Origin: Cercis canadensis
Lineage: Eukaryota > Streptophyta > Magnoliopsida > Fabales > Fabaceae
Direction: 5' to 3'
Length of the DNA stretch: 64,000 bases
Assembly: GCA_003255065.1 (NCBI GenBank)
Contig: QAOA01007083.1
Span: 207,124-271,123 of the forward strand
Part shown: piece by piece, positions 25,160 through 36,079 of the stretch
How positions within the stretch are numbered: the stretch's first letter is position 1
How the letters are laid out: each line of letters begins with the position of its first letter
The notes under the pieces: generated by a model
What the model saw: only the letters and a program-made list of their open reading frames with translations
Told to the model about the DNA's origin: nothing
Database searches by the model: none
Program-made: the position numbers and the translations under genes

Positions 25160-27302
25160 TCTGAAGCAAGAAAGGACAAAAGAAATTCAAGTATAAATAG
25201 TAGCTTTAGAGAAAGAAAATGATTTCCATGAAAGCCCTATAAACCTTAGGGTTAGGTTTGCTATCGTGTTAAAAATAAAGGGGTGAAAATTGAAAAGTTA
25301 AGGGGACAACACTTTATATTATAAATTCATGTTAGATTATTTTTATAAAAGAGGGGCAATTTTTAACCACATAAAAATTAAGCAAAGACTGAAAGGCAAT
25401 ATTCAACACCTAATCAAGTAAATATTACTTGAACTCATTATGCAGATCCGTTTTGTAAATTAACTTAAGGATGATAAAGAATGACAAATGGCCACCAGAT
25501 TGTTTCAAGCCATGAGGGGATAAATAAAACGATTGATCAAGAACATTTCAACTAATTGATCAGTGTAATTATGTTGGACACCTTGCAGCCAAAGACAGGG
25601 AAAGGAAAATACTTAAAACTGGAATAACTACAAAAAGGTAATATGTCGAACCATACATTTGAAAATTTAAGATATTCAAACCTAAAATGAACATATACTG
25701 CAATATTTCAGATTACTCCAAAGAGATGTAAATTGACTTTAGATTAGATAGGTACAAGTTCAAAAGCTTAATAAGACCTAATAGACAATCATTGCAAAAC
25801 CATCTCCTTGGAGACTTTAAGCAAACATTCTTCAAAATCAAAATAGGTTTTGGGAGTATAATAAAACAGAACAAAAACTCATTGATTAGATTGCTAAAAT
25901 AGTAAATTTAATCAAAAAAATTATAATGCCTACAGAATGTAATTACTTCAACAGTTAAAGAAGTAAACTTATCTATCAAACAGGATCAATCAGAGAACAA
26001 CAAAGAAATCATGGAGGGCAAGCTACAGCAATGCTTTTTATTGTGTATATTTACAATGTCATTTTTTATTTTAATGTAGGCAGACAACTCACAGGTTAAA
26101 ATTAGGGACAGCAACAAGAATTTCAAGAAGTCATGCAACATACTTCAAAGATAACATTCTCATATCTTGTAAACACTAGTGCAACTAGTATTTGTATAAT
26201 ATGAAAGTAGAGCCTACCAATGGTTTCTTGTAATCTCTTTAGCCTATGCTTGATCATTCTAATCTTTACATCATATCAAAGAATGGTTCAAGGAGAGTGC
26301 AAAACCTCCCCAGAAACATTTTTTGTTTCTTTGAAAGCACCAAAGAGATGAAGGATTCCACATGATGTATGCTTATACATTCTAAGTTGCTCAATGCAAT
26401 TCAAATCATCTTTAAGAATTTCACTTATTTTTTAAGTCTTCCTGTAACATGCATTTTGTACTTGATCCTAGTTCTTTCAAGCACTCAAGTATCAGTATGA
26501 TAAAGAAACACATATTTCATCATGATCATTATCCATAATCCAAGAAACCAAACAAGAATCTGTGTTTTTCCCCTTGTGAAACTAGTCTATACAAGTGATA
26601 GCTGCATATATGACAAAAGTGAACAATAACTATAAAGCTCTAATAAACCCTGTAATTCTTTTTTTTTTTTTTTGNAGAAACACATATTTCATCATGATCA
26701 TTATCCATAATCCAAGAAACCAAACAAGAATCTGTGTTTTTCCCCTTGTGAAACTAGTCTATACAAGCGATAGCTGCATATATGACAAAAGTGAACAATA
26801 ACTATAAAGCTCTAATAAACCCTGTAATTCTTTTTTTTTTTTGGTGGAAATAAACCCTGTAATTCTACATTTGTTTTCTTAATGTCACTTCTATCAAAAT
26901 GTTTAATAAAGATAATGTGATGATATGTGAAAAGCTTCATAACATTCCATCAACTGAACTTAAATATCCATTATGATATAAGACATCAGCAAAAATATCA
27001 AACACATGGGACAAATGTTTTTCCTTCCACAAAAATATTAATTTCCCCGAAGACATTATAGTCTCCCTAAGGTAGCCTTCTCAATATTATACTATAATTC
27101 AGTCCAAAAATCAAAAGCCAAATTATTAAAAAGGTTTTTATTCATGAATGGTATACAAAAACAAGCCTAGGTAGTATTCCTTTTAACAAGTAAGACTATT
27201 GTAAGAAGTCCTGCAAAGAGTACACATCCACATTTAAAAGTATATACAGTGAACAAAGAATGCACAGATGTCCAACATTGCATTACAAAGTACAGTCCTC
27301 GT
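25160..27302. other. Intergenic or KNL2 5' leader intron; N-joined duplication at 26675
   Basis: No coding potential recognised. About 170 bp starting AGAAACACATATTTCATCATG (26504-26674) are repeated after the N (26676-26850), including the poly-T tract at both ends. Probable unmerged overlap. Confidence 0.5.
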
Positions 27303-27434
27303 NNNNNNNNNNNNNNNNNNNNNNNNNNNNNNNNNNNNNNNNNNNNNNNNNNNNNNNNNNNNNNNNNNNNNNNNNNNNNNNNNNNNNNNNNNNNNNNNNN
27401 NNNNNNNNNNNNNNNNNNNNNNNNNNNNNNNNNN
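27303..27434. other. Assembly gap (132 Ns)
   Basis: The only run of Ns longer than one base. Its true length is unknown. It lies 9 bp from the stop codon of the candidate gene at 27443. Confidence 1.
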
Positions 27435-27442
27435 CTGAGAAC

Positions 27443-27750
27443 TTATCTCAGGAGATTGCAGGTTCTCTCTAAGGAACCAGCACCATTGGTAGACATAGGA
27501 AAACACCTACCCTTAACCCCCTCTCCAATTCTGAAACTACAAGCTTCCGGCCCATAACTAGATCCATATCTAGGGACCGTAACACCTCGTCTTAAACTTT
27601 TAAGGGAAGAGCCCTTAGACTTAAAGAAACATTAACAGATACTATTAAAGATATTTTAAAAAATTTAACAATACATTAAATGGGAATAAGTAGCTTTACC
27701 TGGCAGAGATAATATTCACAGAATTTGGTGTACTTTGGCAGAGGCGAAAG
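27443..27750 (-). CDS. Unidentified gene, candidate last two exons (partial)
   Basis: Two minus-strand exons are in phase. The upstream one ends at 27700 (...KFCEYYLCQ, donor CAG|GTAAAG) and starts at either 27750 or 27734. The last exon runs 27619-27443 (acceptor TTTCTTTAAG|TCT) and encodes 58 residues, rich in Ser, Gly and Arg, beginning SKGSSLKSLRRGVTVPRYGS and ending at TAA. Evidence is the conserved frame across the intron, good splice signals and a Cys-rich composition; I do not recognise the protein. Further exons should lie between 27.8 and about 29.15 kb. An untranslated first exon is possible near 29.1 kb, where GATATGG|GTAATC looks like a donor. Confidence 0.35.
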
Positions 27751-28564
27751 CTATGTTCCCCCCTTTTACTCTAATAGAACCTTATGTAAGAGAAACATCA
27801 AAGTACTCGGCCTCCATAAAATGGTTACAAATAAATAAAAAGAAAAATTAAAGTATCTACTTTCAAGTTCTGAAAATAAACTCAAATTAACAAGCAAGAT
27901 TTCAAAATTCAAATTTAAAAAGACAAATATAATTCAAATGAATATTAATTATATTAGAGAACACATGAAGAATTCATGCAAAAACAATTTCATGGTTGTC
28001 AAGCAATGGGGTATGTGCCTTTATCCCTATTTAGAAGACCCAGTAGAGCTATCATGCACTTCCGAATGCATATAACATCAATTATTCTGATATGCTACAT
28101 ATCAATTAAGGGTTGACATGTACTCCCTTTCATGCAGATTCAGATCCAAAGCAAATGAATTCTTGACACTTAGGACAGACCACTTCAATCCAACTTTACA
28201 TGTATAAGTAAAGACTAGACTACATATATTCCAACCAAATAGCTTCCAAATGCATGCACTAAACCAAAGCAGAAGAACCCAATTAAGGTTCAAACTATGA
28301 TAACTCAAACACCATAATGAAACTTCCAAAACATGAACTGAGTATTACCTCAATCAATTAATTTCAAAAAACAGTTCAAAACAGAATCTAAACCCCAAGA
28401 GACATTAATATGAAGCAGCACACAACAACATTTTGGACTTAAATTTCCAGCATAAAAGAGCTAAAGTTTACCACACCAGAAACTCCAAGGAAACCTCATC
28501 ACATTTTTCAAAATGAACTCCAATGTCAAAGAGCAGCCACATTCTTTTGCCAAATTCTGCCCTC
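27751..28564. other. No coding exon resolved
   Basis: May hold introns or upstream exons of the candidate gene at 27443-27750. The frames present do not look protein-like. Confidence 0.4.
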
Positions 28565-31500
28565 ATGTCATTTATATCATGCCAAAAGATCCCTAAAGCA
28601 TATTAGAGCAAACATACCCAGGAGATAAAAACTTCAACTGTAGCCATTTAAAACATACCACGCACAAAAAAATTGAACCTACTTTCTCCAACACGCGGAT
28701 TTCAATATTAAAACACTCACCCAAGGTATCAACCAAGAAAATACACAAAATAACTTTTCCAAAACTAATCCTTTGCCATAATAACATTTCAGACCAGAAT
28801 TTCAATTAGATTAGTGATGCGTCGACATTAGCTCCAATTGTACCAAATTAGGAACTTCATACAAAAGAAGAACATATAATCCGAGACTAAGCTAAGAAAG
28901 AGCTGAAATGCTCATTACAAACATAACCTAAAATTATACCAAAAATTCAACAGAAATTTCACCTCATGATTTTTCCATTTCTCTACGCGTTATCGTTCAC
29001 ATTGGTCTGTGTTCCTTGCAAACTCATCAACATTTGAATTAAAGGAGACAAAGGATTACCCAGAAGTAAGGAGAGAGAGGATTACCCATATCACCAAATC
29101 TGAAATTTGAATTCCTCTTTCTCGCTCGGCTCCCTTCCTCCCTGCTTAGGTTTCTATATTTCTATTCCTGTTGCTCTAGCTCTGTCTCCATCTTTATTTG
29201 ATTCTCTTTCTCTACACCCTCCGTTCTATTGAAAACTTTTGTGCACTTTACCCTCTCTGCTTTCTACCTATCGTTCTCTTTCTCTCCCGCCCTCACTTCT
29301 CTTTGCTTTCTGTGTTTTAATTATTTAATTCTGATTTTTTTTATAAATTGAATGGGCAAAGGAGATTGGAGAAGTGGAAAGAAAATTCAAGAAAAGGGAA
29401 TCCCCATGTGTTGAATAGGAGGAGCTGGGCTCATGGGCTGATTAATTTGTTGTTTTGGGTTAGATTAACTAAAGCAAATTTATAAAGGAATGAGATTGCA
29501 GATCTTGTGTTAAATTTTATTTGCTCTGCTCTAAACAGGTAAAGTGGTAAGAGTTCAAAGAATGAGTAGAAGTTAGCATTCTTCATATTATATATAAATA
29601 TATTAATTAAATGCACTTAAGTCGTGCTTGTATTGATAAATTTTTACAAATTGACGCTTTAGTGTACTTGCACTCAAATTCGCACTCACATACACATGTG
29701 AATTATGTGATCTAGGACATGACAATTAGAAGTAATCTTATATTTATGAAGAGTATAAAGTCTTGCAGCGACAATTATTTGGGTCTGTGAATTTTTATTT
29801 TTTTTATAAAATAAAGTAATAAGGACCACATATTTATCTAATGTTGATTTTAAATATACCTCAATTTAGCAACAAGTTTGTTACCAAAAAAATAAGTCTA
29901 GCTATTTAACATTTTCCAAATTAAAAAGATAACAAACATAAAAAGTAATGTTAAAAGTTATTCTTAACCTAGGTTAGCACCACATGCTAGTCCAAAAATT
30001 TGAAATAAATTAAGAGTAATGTTGTTTACTAATAAAAAAAATTACCAAAATTATATTGTTAGAATTCAAATATCCTTGGAGTCACACTTATTGGGAAAGA
30101 TTTACTAGTTATTACTCTCGTCCCAAACTGGGATTAGTCTCATATCTAAAGGCTATGGAAATACATTGGGTGTAAACTAAAAAAAAAACTCAAATGTGAT
30201 TATTAAATAGAATATAGTGATACAAACCACATATTTATTTAATAGTGATTATAAATTCATATCATTATAAAATTGTGACTACCTAATATTCTTTTATAAA
30301 TTAAATTGTAATTCTACGTCTCACTTAAATTAAAATGAAAATTTCAAAAGGAGTGGCAGGACCTAGCACTTCTACCACAATAATATAGTTAAAACTTGGT
30401 AACTATTATGCTAGACTACTTGCTAAAGTGTTATCCAACCTAGAAATCACAATTTAGGCAAATTGACGAACAAAAAACAGTTTTGCAAACTATTTACGCA
30501 AATAGGATAGTTTGGAAATTATTTATCGATTTGAAACAATTTTGATTAAATTATTAATAGGCATGAAAATGAAGAGATCATGCTACTTTGTAAGTAGCAT
30601 GACTCTAAGGGTCACACTACTTTTAAAATACCGTGACTCATATTGTTCGTGTCCTATGAATAAATTAATTAAAAATGTACCATTTTGGTAAAAGTTTTGC
30701 ACAGTGCTCCATTTTAGTAAATAATTTGTCAAAATATATTTTGTTAGTCAATTTGCCCACAATTTGAGTTATATAACCTTTGAGTAAACTTGTATTTGTA
30801 TCCCTGAAAGATTCAAGATTTAATAAAATAGTTCTTAAAAAAATACTAACTACAAAATAGTCCTCGAAAGAACTAATATACACTACAAGAAAAATGTATA
30901 GTAGTCACGGATTTTTCTCACAGACAAAAAATCTGTGAGAACAACGTGACATTTCTTATGAACTTTCTCACAGAAAGTGATTGTTGAGAGCTTCTCACGG
31001 ATTTTCTCACGAACAAATGTCACCTTGAAAAACATTCGTAAGAAAGTCAGTGAGAAATGGCGCCCTAACTGTAACAATTAATGCATTGATCATTCTCACG
31101 GACTTTCTCACGGTCATATAAATCAGTGAGAAAGTCCGTAAGAAATCGATACGTGTCGTTTCACTTAAAATTTGAATTTTAGGGTTAGTTTCTCACAGAC
31201 AAATTTCGTGAGAAAGTATGCACTTCACCTCCCTCACGTGGCCGCAGCCTCCATTTTCATAAATCCTTCAACCTCTCTCTCCTTTGTTCTCTCCCTCTTC
31301 ATAGACATTTCTCCACCATTTCCTCTCCCTCTACTTGGGTTTTGCAACACAAGACATCATCTTCCACCCAATGGGTTTAATTTTTCAATTTTTAGCTCTT
31401 TGAGGTAGGTTCCAGTATCCCCTCTCTTGCCTCTAATTTTTTATGTGATTTTATGAGGAATTGTCTATCAATTTTCATGCATATTACCTGTTTTATTTGT

Positions 31501-31729
31501 TTAGAATGTTTATTAGTTATTTTAGATAGCATAGGAGTTATTTTGAATGTATAATAATTTAGTTATTTTTCTAGATTTTTCTGGGATGTTGTAGAATTTA
31601 TTTGAATTGATTTTGATTACTGCTTGGCTTACTTGATCTGTATTTTATCCTGTACAATTGTATGAAATTTTAAATTCCTAGATTGATCCATTTTTAGGGG
31701 AGACTCTACCAAATTTTTTGTAAGGGTTT

Positions 31730-32247
31730 AAGGGTAGTGTTTCGGTTATTGGATGTGGGGTTTAGGATTTAGAGTTTAGGGTTAAGGGTTAATATTAGGT
31801 AAGGAGTTTGGGGTTAATATCAAGTAAGGGTTTTTGTTATATGTTTGATGTGGAATGATTCTGGAATTTGTTTTTTGAATTATTTGAATGGCGGTATAGA
31901 ATTAGTTTGGTAATTTTTTCTATTGCTGTATAATTTTTATTTCTACTACTATGTAATTTTTAGTTATGGAATAAATTGTAATTTTGTGATTATAATTCTG
32001 TGTATTTGTATGAAATTTTGAATTCCTGGAATATTCAAGTTTTAGGAGAGACTCTGCCCAATTTTTTATTTATGATTTAGGATTTGAGGTTTTGGGTTAG
32101 GATTTTAGAGTTTTTGGTTATGTGTTTTAGGGTTTAGGTAAGGGTTAGGATTTTTTCATTTTAGGGTTTAGGATTTAAGCTTTAGGAGTTTAGGGTTTTT
32201 TAATTTTAGGGTGTAAGGGATCTAGGATTAGGATTTGGGGTTTGGGG
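31730..32247 (+). repeat. Degenerate telomere-like TTTAGGG-rich tract
   Basis: Loose, imperfect runs of GGTTTAGGATTTAGAG, TTTAGGGTTAAGGG and similar motifs. They continue after the LTR (33838-33860, GTTTAGGGTTTTAGG). Not a regular telomeric array. It lies in the presumed first intron of the CACTA gene. Confidence 0.55.
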
Positions 32248-32252
32248 TTTGG

Positions 32253-33823
32253 TGATACTTGTCTTTTAGAACTATACAATCCATGCTTTAATACTGAATT
32301 TTTACCTGCATTGCAAGCAAATTCTCTATAAACATGGTGTTTAATCCATAAATTGGCTTTGACAGGTACCAAGATGGGTAATTTGGAAATGAAAAGAATT
32401 TGGCAGCAATTCATGGAGAAAATGGCAATGACAGCAGCATTTTACCAAGTTTTCTGCTAGACACGGGCAGTAACACGGCCGTGTGTACCCCGTGTCTACC
32501 ATCCAGAGACTACTGCTCAAGCTCAAGGACAAACACGGCCTCAGACAGGAACAGACACGGCCGTGTCCAAGGCCGTGTTGATCAAGTAGAATGTCCAAGA
32601 GAACAAAGGCCCAGTCTAAAGGCAAATACGGTCAAGAAAAGAGAAGAACACGGCCGTGTGAGGGGCCGTGTTGAACAGGCAGAGGCTACAAAGTCAAGAC
32701 ACGCCCAGGCCAAAGAAGAGCACGGGCCATGTCTGAGAGACACGGCCGTGATCAGAAAGGAACACGGGCGTGTCAGAGCCCGTGTTCGATGACCAGAAAT
32801 GCAACTTAAGTGACACGCCCAGGACCAGAAAAGGAACACGGCCGTGTCAGGGCCGTGTTCGAGCTATTTTGACCAAATGACCTAATCCTGCACAAGTATA
32901 AAAAGGGAATCTAATGCATGGAAAAAGGAGGCCGTACTTGGGAAGAAAAGAGCAGAAGAACTAGAGAACAAGGGGGAGCAATCGGGACTGGATCGTCATA
33001 GAGTTTCTTCTTCTTCTCTTCTTTTCATCTCATGTTGAATATTTATCTGTTTGTATTAAATTCAAGTATGAGTAGCTAAATTCTTATTGTTAGGGGTTTG
33101 ATGTAATTCATTTGTAATGAAGTTTCAAGATTGAATAAACTTGTTTTAGCACAACTTCGTTTGTTGAATGGAATTTGCTGTTCTTAATGCCTTTAAATGC
33201 TTAGCTACCATTTGAATGGTCAAGAGATTCGTTTCAATACTAGGAATGGTAAGATTCGAATGTGTCCTGTAAATTCTGTCCTAAATTGAGTTAATCTAGG
33301 AATAGATAACTTCGTTTAGGTGGTATCAGATTAATTTCCTAGAACCAAATCACCTAGATTAATTAGTTGTATCAAGGAATTGGACAAGTAATTGGCATAG
33401 GGAGGATTGTATCACCAAGGAATTGGGTTCAATCACTTTAAGGAAATTAACCAACAACAAAAGAATTGTGACTGAAACAAGTAGCCCAATATTGATTCTA
33501 AGATTACCTTGTCTATGAGGAAATCGAATTGCAAGTGAATGAAATCAACCCCTAACTTTTCTCATTCTTATTACAAATCTTACATTTAGATTATTTCTTA
33601 CAGTTTGTTACGATATTGTTGGAGTTTTGTTATTTAGTTGTCACTTAGTTAATTGCAGCAGCTCAATCCAGGGCTGCCTTCAATCCAAATCATTAATCTT
33701 TCCGAATAGAATCTTTATTGGTGAAATTAGTAATTGTTAGCCTTAATCCTCGTGGGAACGATACTCTACTCACTACTATATTACTTGTGTGACCCGGTAT
33801 ACTTGCCGGAAAAAGTCCCATCA
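32253..33823 (+). mobile_element. Solo LTR, gypsy-like, inside the CACTA element
   Basis: 1571 bp starting TGATACTTG and ending CCCATCA (termini TGAT..ATCA), with a perfect 5-bp target-site duplication TTTGG at 32248-32252 and 33824-33828. A TATA box (TATAAAAAGGGAA) lies near 32898. The 3' end carries CTCGTGGGAACGATACTC and GACCCGGTATACTTGCCGG, typical of the ends of plant Ty3-gypsy (Athila/Tat-like) LTRs. With no internal region and an intact target-site duplication, it is a product of LTR-LTR recombination. Confidence 0.92.
32470..32862. repeat. Palindromic CACGGCCGTG cluster in the LTR
   Basis: At least ten perfect or near copies of ACACGGCCGTGT, often followed about 5-15 bp later by a half site (GGCCGTGTT, GCCCGTGTT). 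They form a GC-rich block in otherwise AT-rich DNA upstream of the LTR TATA box. An apparent 130-codon frame here is a by-product of the composition. Confidence 0.85.
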
Positions 33824-33900
33824 TTTGGGTTATGAAAGTTTAGGGTTTTAGGTTTTTATTGTATACATAATTACTTTGTTAATATTGTTTTTGTATGACA

Positions 33901-35152
33901 GATGTCAGACGATCGTCGGCGGTCATCTCTAGCATCTGAACCCTCCAGGAGGGACAAAGGCAAGGCTGTGGCTTAGCCTTCTCGGACCGACCCGGCCTTG
34001 TCCTTGTTTATGCCGACCCCGAGGTTGGCGTGCACACCGTAGCCCAGTGCAACACATGAGGGGAACTCATCAAGAGCCCTCACTCTGGGATCCACTGCAT
34101 CGACAGCTGCAGGGTCTTCGGGTGTCGCTCCAAGTATTTTGGAGTCTCCATCGCTCGGCTTTCGAGTGACTGATGATCGGATGTAAATCTGGCCATATGG
34201 AAAGAAGGAGTAAGTATTTTCTAATACCTAGTTTTGATAATTTTTTATCGTTTTAAGTGCATCGATAACATTCATGCCTCCTTACGAGACATCAGGAAGG
34301 GGAAGCCGAAGGGTAACTAGTTGTCTTTGAAGAGTACAAGGGGATCTCAAAGCAAAACAAGAAGAACCGCTCCTTAGATCAGGGCTAGGCCTACGACAGG
34401 GGTGGTTCGATCACAATCTCCAAACACAAGAAGAGGCTGGCAAGTTTTTTTATTTAAAAACCTTCTTTCATTTAAGATATGTTTAAAAATTAAGTTATTT
34501 CTATTTACTAACGGTTTATTTTTATTTTTTTGTAGACGAAGGAGTTGGGGAGAGAGCCCAACGCACTTGAGGTCTTTTGTCACCTCCAGCATAGTGCCAG
34601 CAAGGGCTGGGTCCATCCACAGGCTCAGTCTACTTATGTAAGTAAATTAGAAATTGTTTAAGAGGTTTAAAAATATCAATTATAAGTTTGTTATTTCTTA
34701 TTAACTTTATGCTTTTATCTATGCAGACTGAGTATAAGAGGTGTCGATCTGATAGTCAGGCCCAATCCTCTTCGTCTTCTGTTAACGACAACGAGATATG
34801 ACTCAATGTAGTTGGCGAGAAGAACAAGAAAGGTTAGGTTTATGACATGGGTTTTGAGGCCGACCTGTTGGACTCGGCCTGTGGAGAAGGTTCCCGGAAC
34901 CTCCTCAGATGTTGGAGGTTTTGCCCTAGATGGCGACCATGTCGCAGGAGATGCAGGAGCTCTGTCCGCTGGTGTTGTTGATCCAAGCTTTCAAGGGATC
35001 CGGCACGTCGATAGAGCAGCTAGCTACGATGTTATGCCAACTATTGCAGCAAGGTCATAGTGGGACATTCGATGCGACCCCACAGCCCTCGGCTGACTAT
35101 AATGATGACTCGGTTGAGGATTTGGAAGACGACAACGACATCATATATTAGA
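33901..35152 (+). pseudogene. Transposase-24 (Ptta/En-Spm, TnpA-like) gene of the CACTA element, broken
   Basis: The start ATG directly follows an acceptor (TTGTATGACAG|ATG) and reads MSDDRRRSSLASEPSRRDKGK, then stops appear. Later pieces match the family: TKELGREPNALEVFCHLQHS (about 34535-34600), SEYKRCRSDSQAQSSS (about 34728) and GEKNKKG.VYDMGFEADLL (about 34814). The acidic C-terminus, EDLEDDNDIIY, ends at 35152. Several in-frame stops and at least one frameshift make it non-functional. TnpA-type proteins normally bind the subterminal repeats. Confidence 0.75.
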
Positions 35153-36079
35153 GTTTAGTGTTTATATTGTAGTGTATTTTTTTTTCTTTCATTGTATAAC
35201 ATTTATAAATTATAATTACATTTCATTAATAAAAATTATGTTTTAATTGAAACTAATAGTTAATTATTTTAAAAAAAATTACACATTTTTTAGTTTTAAA
35301 AAAAAAAAACTTGTTAATCACAGAAAACAATCTATGAGAAAATTGTTCTCACGTCAAAAGCAATTCCGTGAGAAATTTTCTCATGGAACGAAATTCTGTG
35401 AGCAATTTTATTTGTCACGCGAGTTTTTCTTGAGCTCAAAGTCAGTGAGAAACACATTTCTCATGGATTTTTGACTGTTTTCTCATGGATTTTGTTTGTG
35501 AGAAAATACATTTTTTTTTCTTGTAGTGATGTGTAACAAAATAGTCCTTGAAAGATTTAAAATTTAACAAATATTATACTATTTTCTTACGTATATAAAT
35601 TCTTTCAATAACTATTTTGTAATTAGTGTTATTTTAAAGACTATTTTGTTAAATCTTGAATTTTTCAAAGATGCAAATATAAGTTTAATCTATAACCTTT
35701 CCAAAAGTGAGTCCAAAACTAATAATAGAACACATATCAAACGTGTACAAAAACGAAAAAACAATATTTATGGATGTTTTTGACACATCTGCAATTACTT
35801 TGTTTTCTATTTCTATAAAACTTCACTGCCATTTCTCTCTCTTCCTCCATCCACCACACCCCTGAATTCCCCCCCCCCCTCCCGCCCAACCTGTGATCAT
35901 ATGTGGGATCTATTTTCATGTAACTATAAGAATATCCCAGTGTACTTAATAATATCTCCAAATTAAGCGAGTATAAGAGAGAAGAAATGAAAATACAAAA
36001 GACAATATCAATAAATTTCTAAAATTCTAATAATATATGACTGCTTGCTATGTTCATATCCCATGGTGATCTATAAATC

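Larger units (their letters stand above)
30881..35528 (+). mobile_element. Non-autonomous CACTA (En/Spm) transposon
   Basis: Begins CACTACAAGAAAAATG and ends TTTCTTGTAGTG. The flanking 3-bp sites are ATA (left) and ATG (right), one mismatch from a perfect duplication. Both subterminal regions (30900-31200 and 35320-35520) carry inverted TTTCTCACGGA motifs. Inside are a CT-rich leader (31240-31400) ending in a donor-like TTTGAG|GTAGGTT, a long intron-like stretch with TTTAGGG-like sequence, a solo LTR, and a broken transposase-24 type gene. No Tnp2 is present, so movement would need an enzyme from elsewhere. Confidence 0.92.
30782..35690. mobile_element. Mutator-type MITE, split by a CACTA insertion
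   Basis: The arms are 30782-30880 (GAGTAAACTTGTATTTGTAT...) and 35529-35690, whose reverse complement starts GATTAAACTTATATTTGCAT; they pair over about 95 bp. The flanking 10-bp target-site duplication TATAACCTTT is perfect (30772-30781 and 35691-35700). Copy B of the duplication has the site once and empty (46492-46501). The CACTA element at 30881-35528 sits between the arms, leaving a MITE of roughly 260 bp. Confidence 0.9.

Noticed and set aside
28102..28805. Two minus-strand frames of 70-75 codons
   Set aside because: Hydrophobic, low-complexity translations without splice context; they cannot be tied to the candidate gene at 27443-27750.
31730..32247. Possible interstitial telomere
   Set aside because: The TTTAGGG-like motifs are irregular and lie in the intron-like part of a CACTA element; no true array.
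32400..32792. 130-codon open frame on the plus strand (and an opposite-strand frame) in the solo LTR
   Set aside because: It is produced by the GC-rich palindromic repeats; it has no domain, and the LTR has no gene here.
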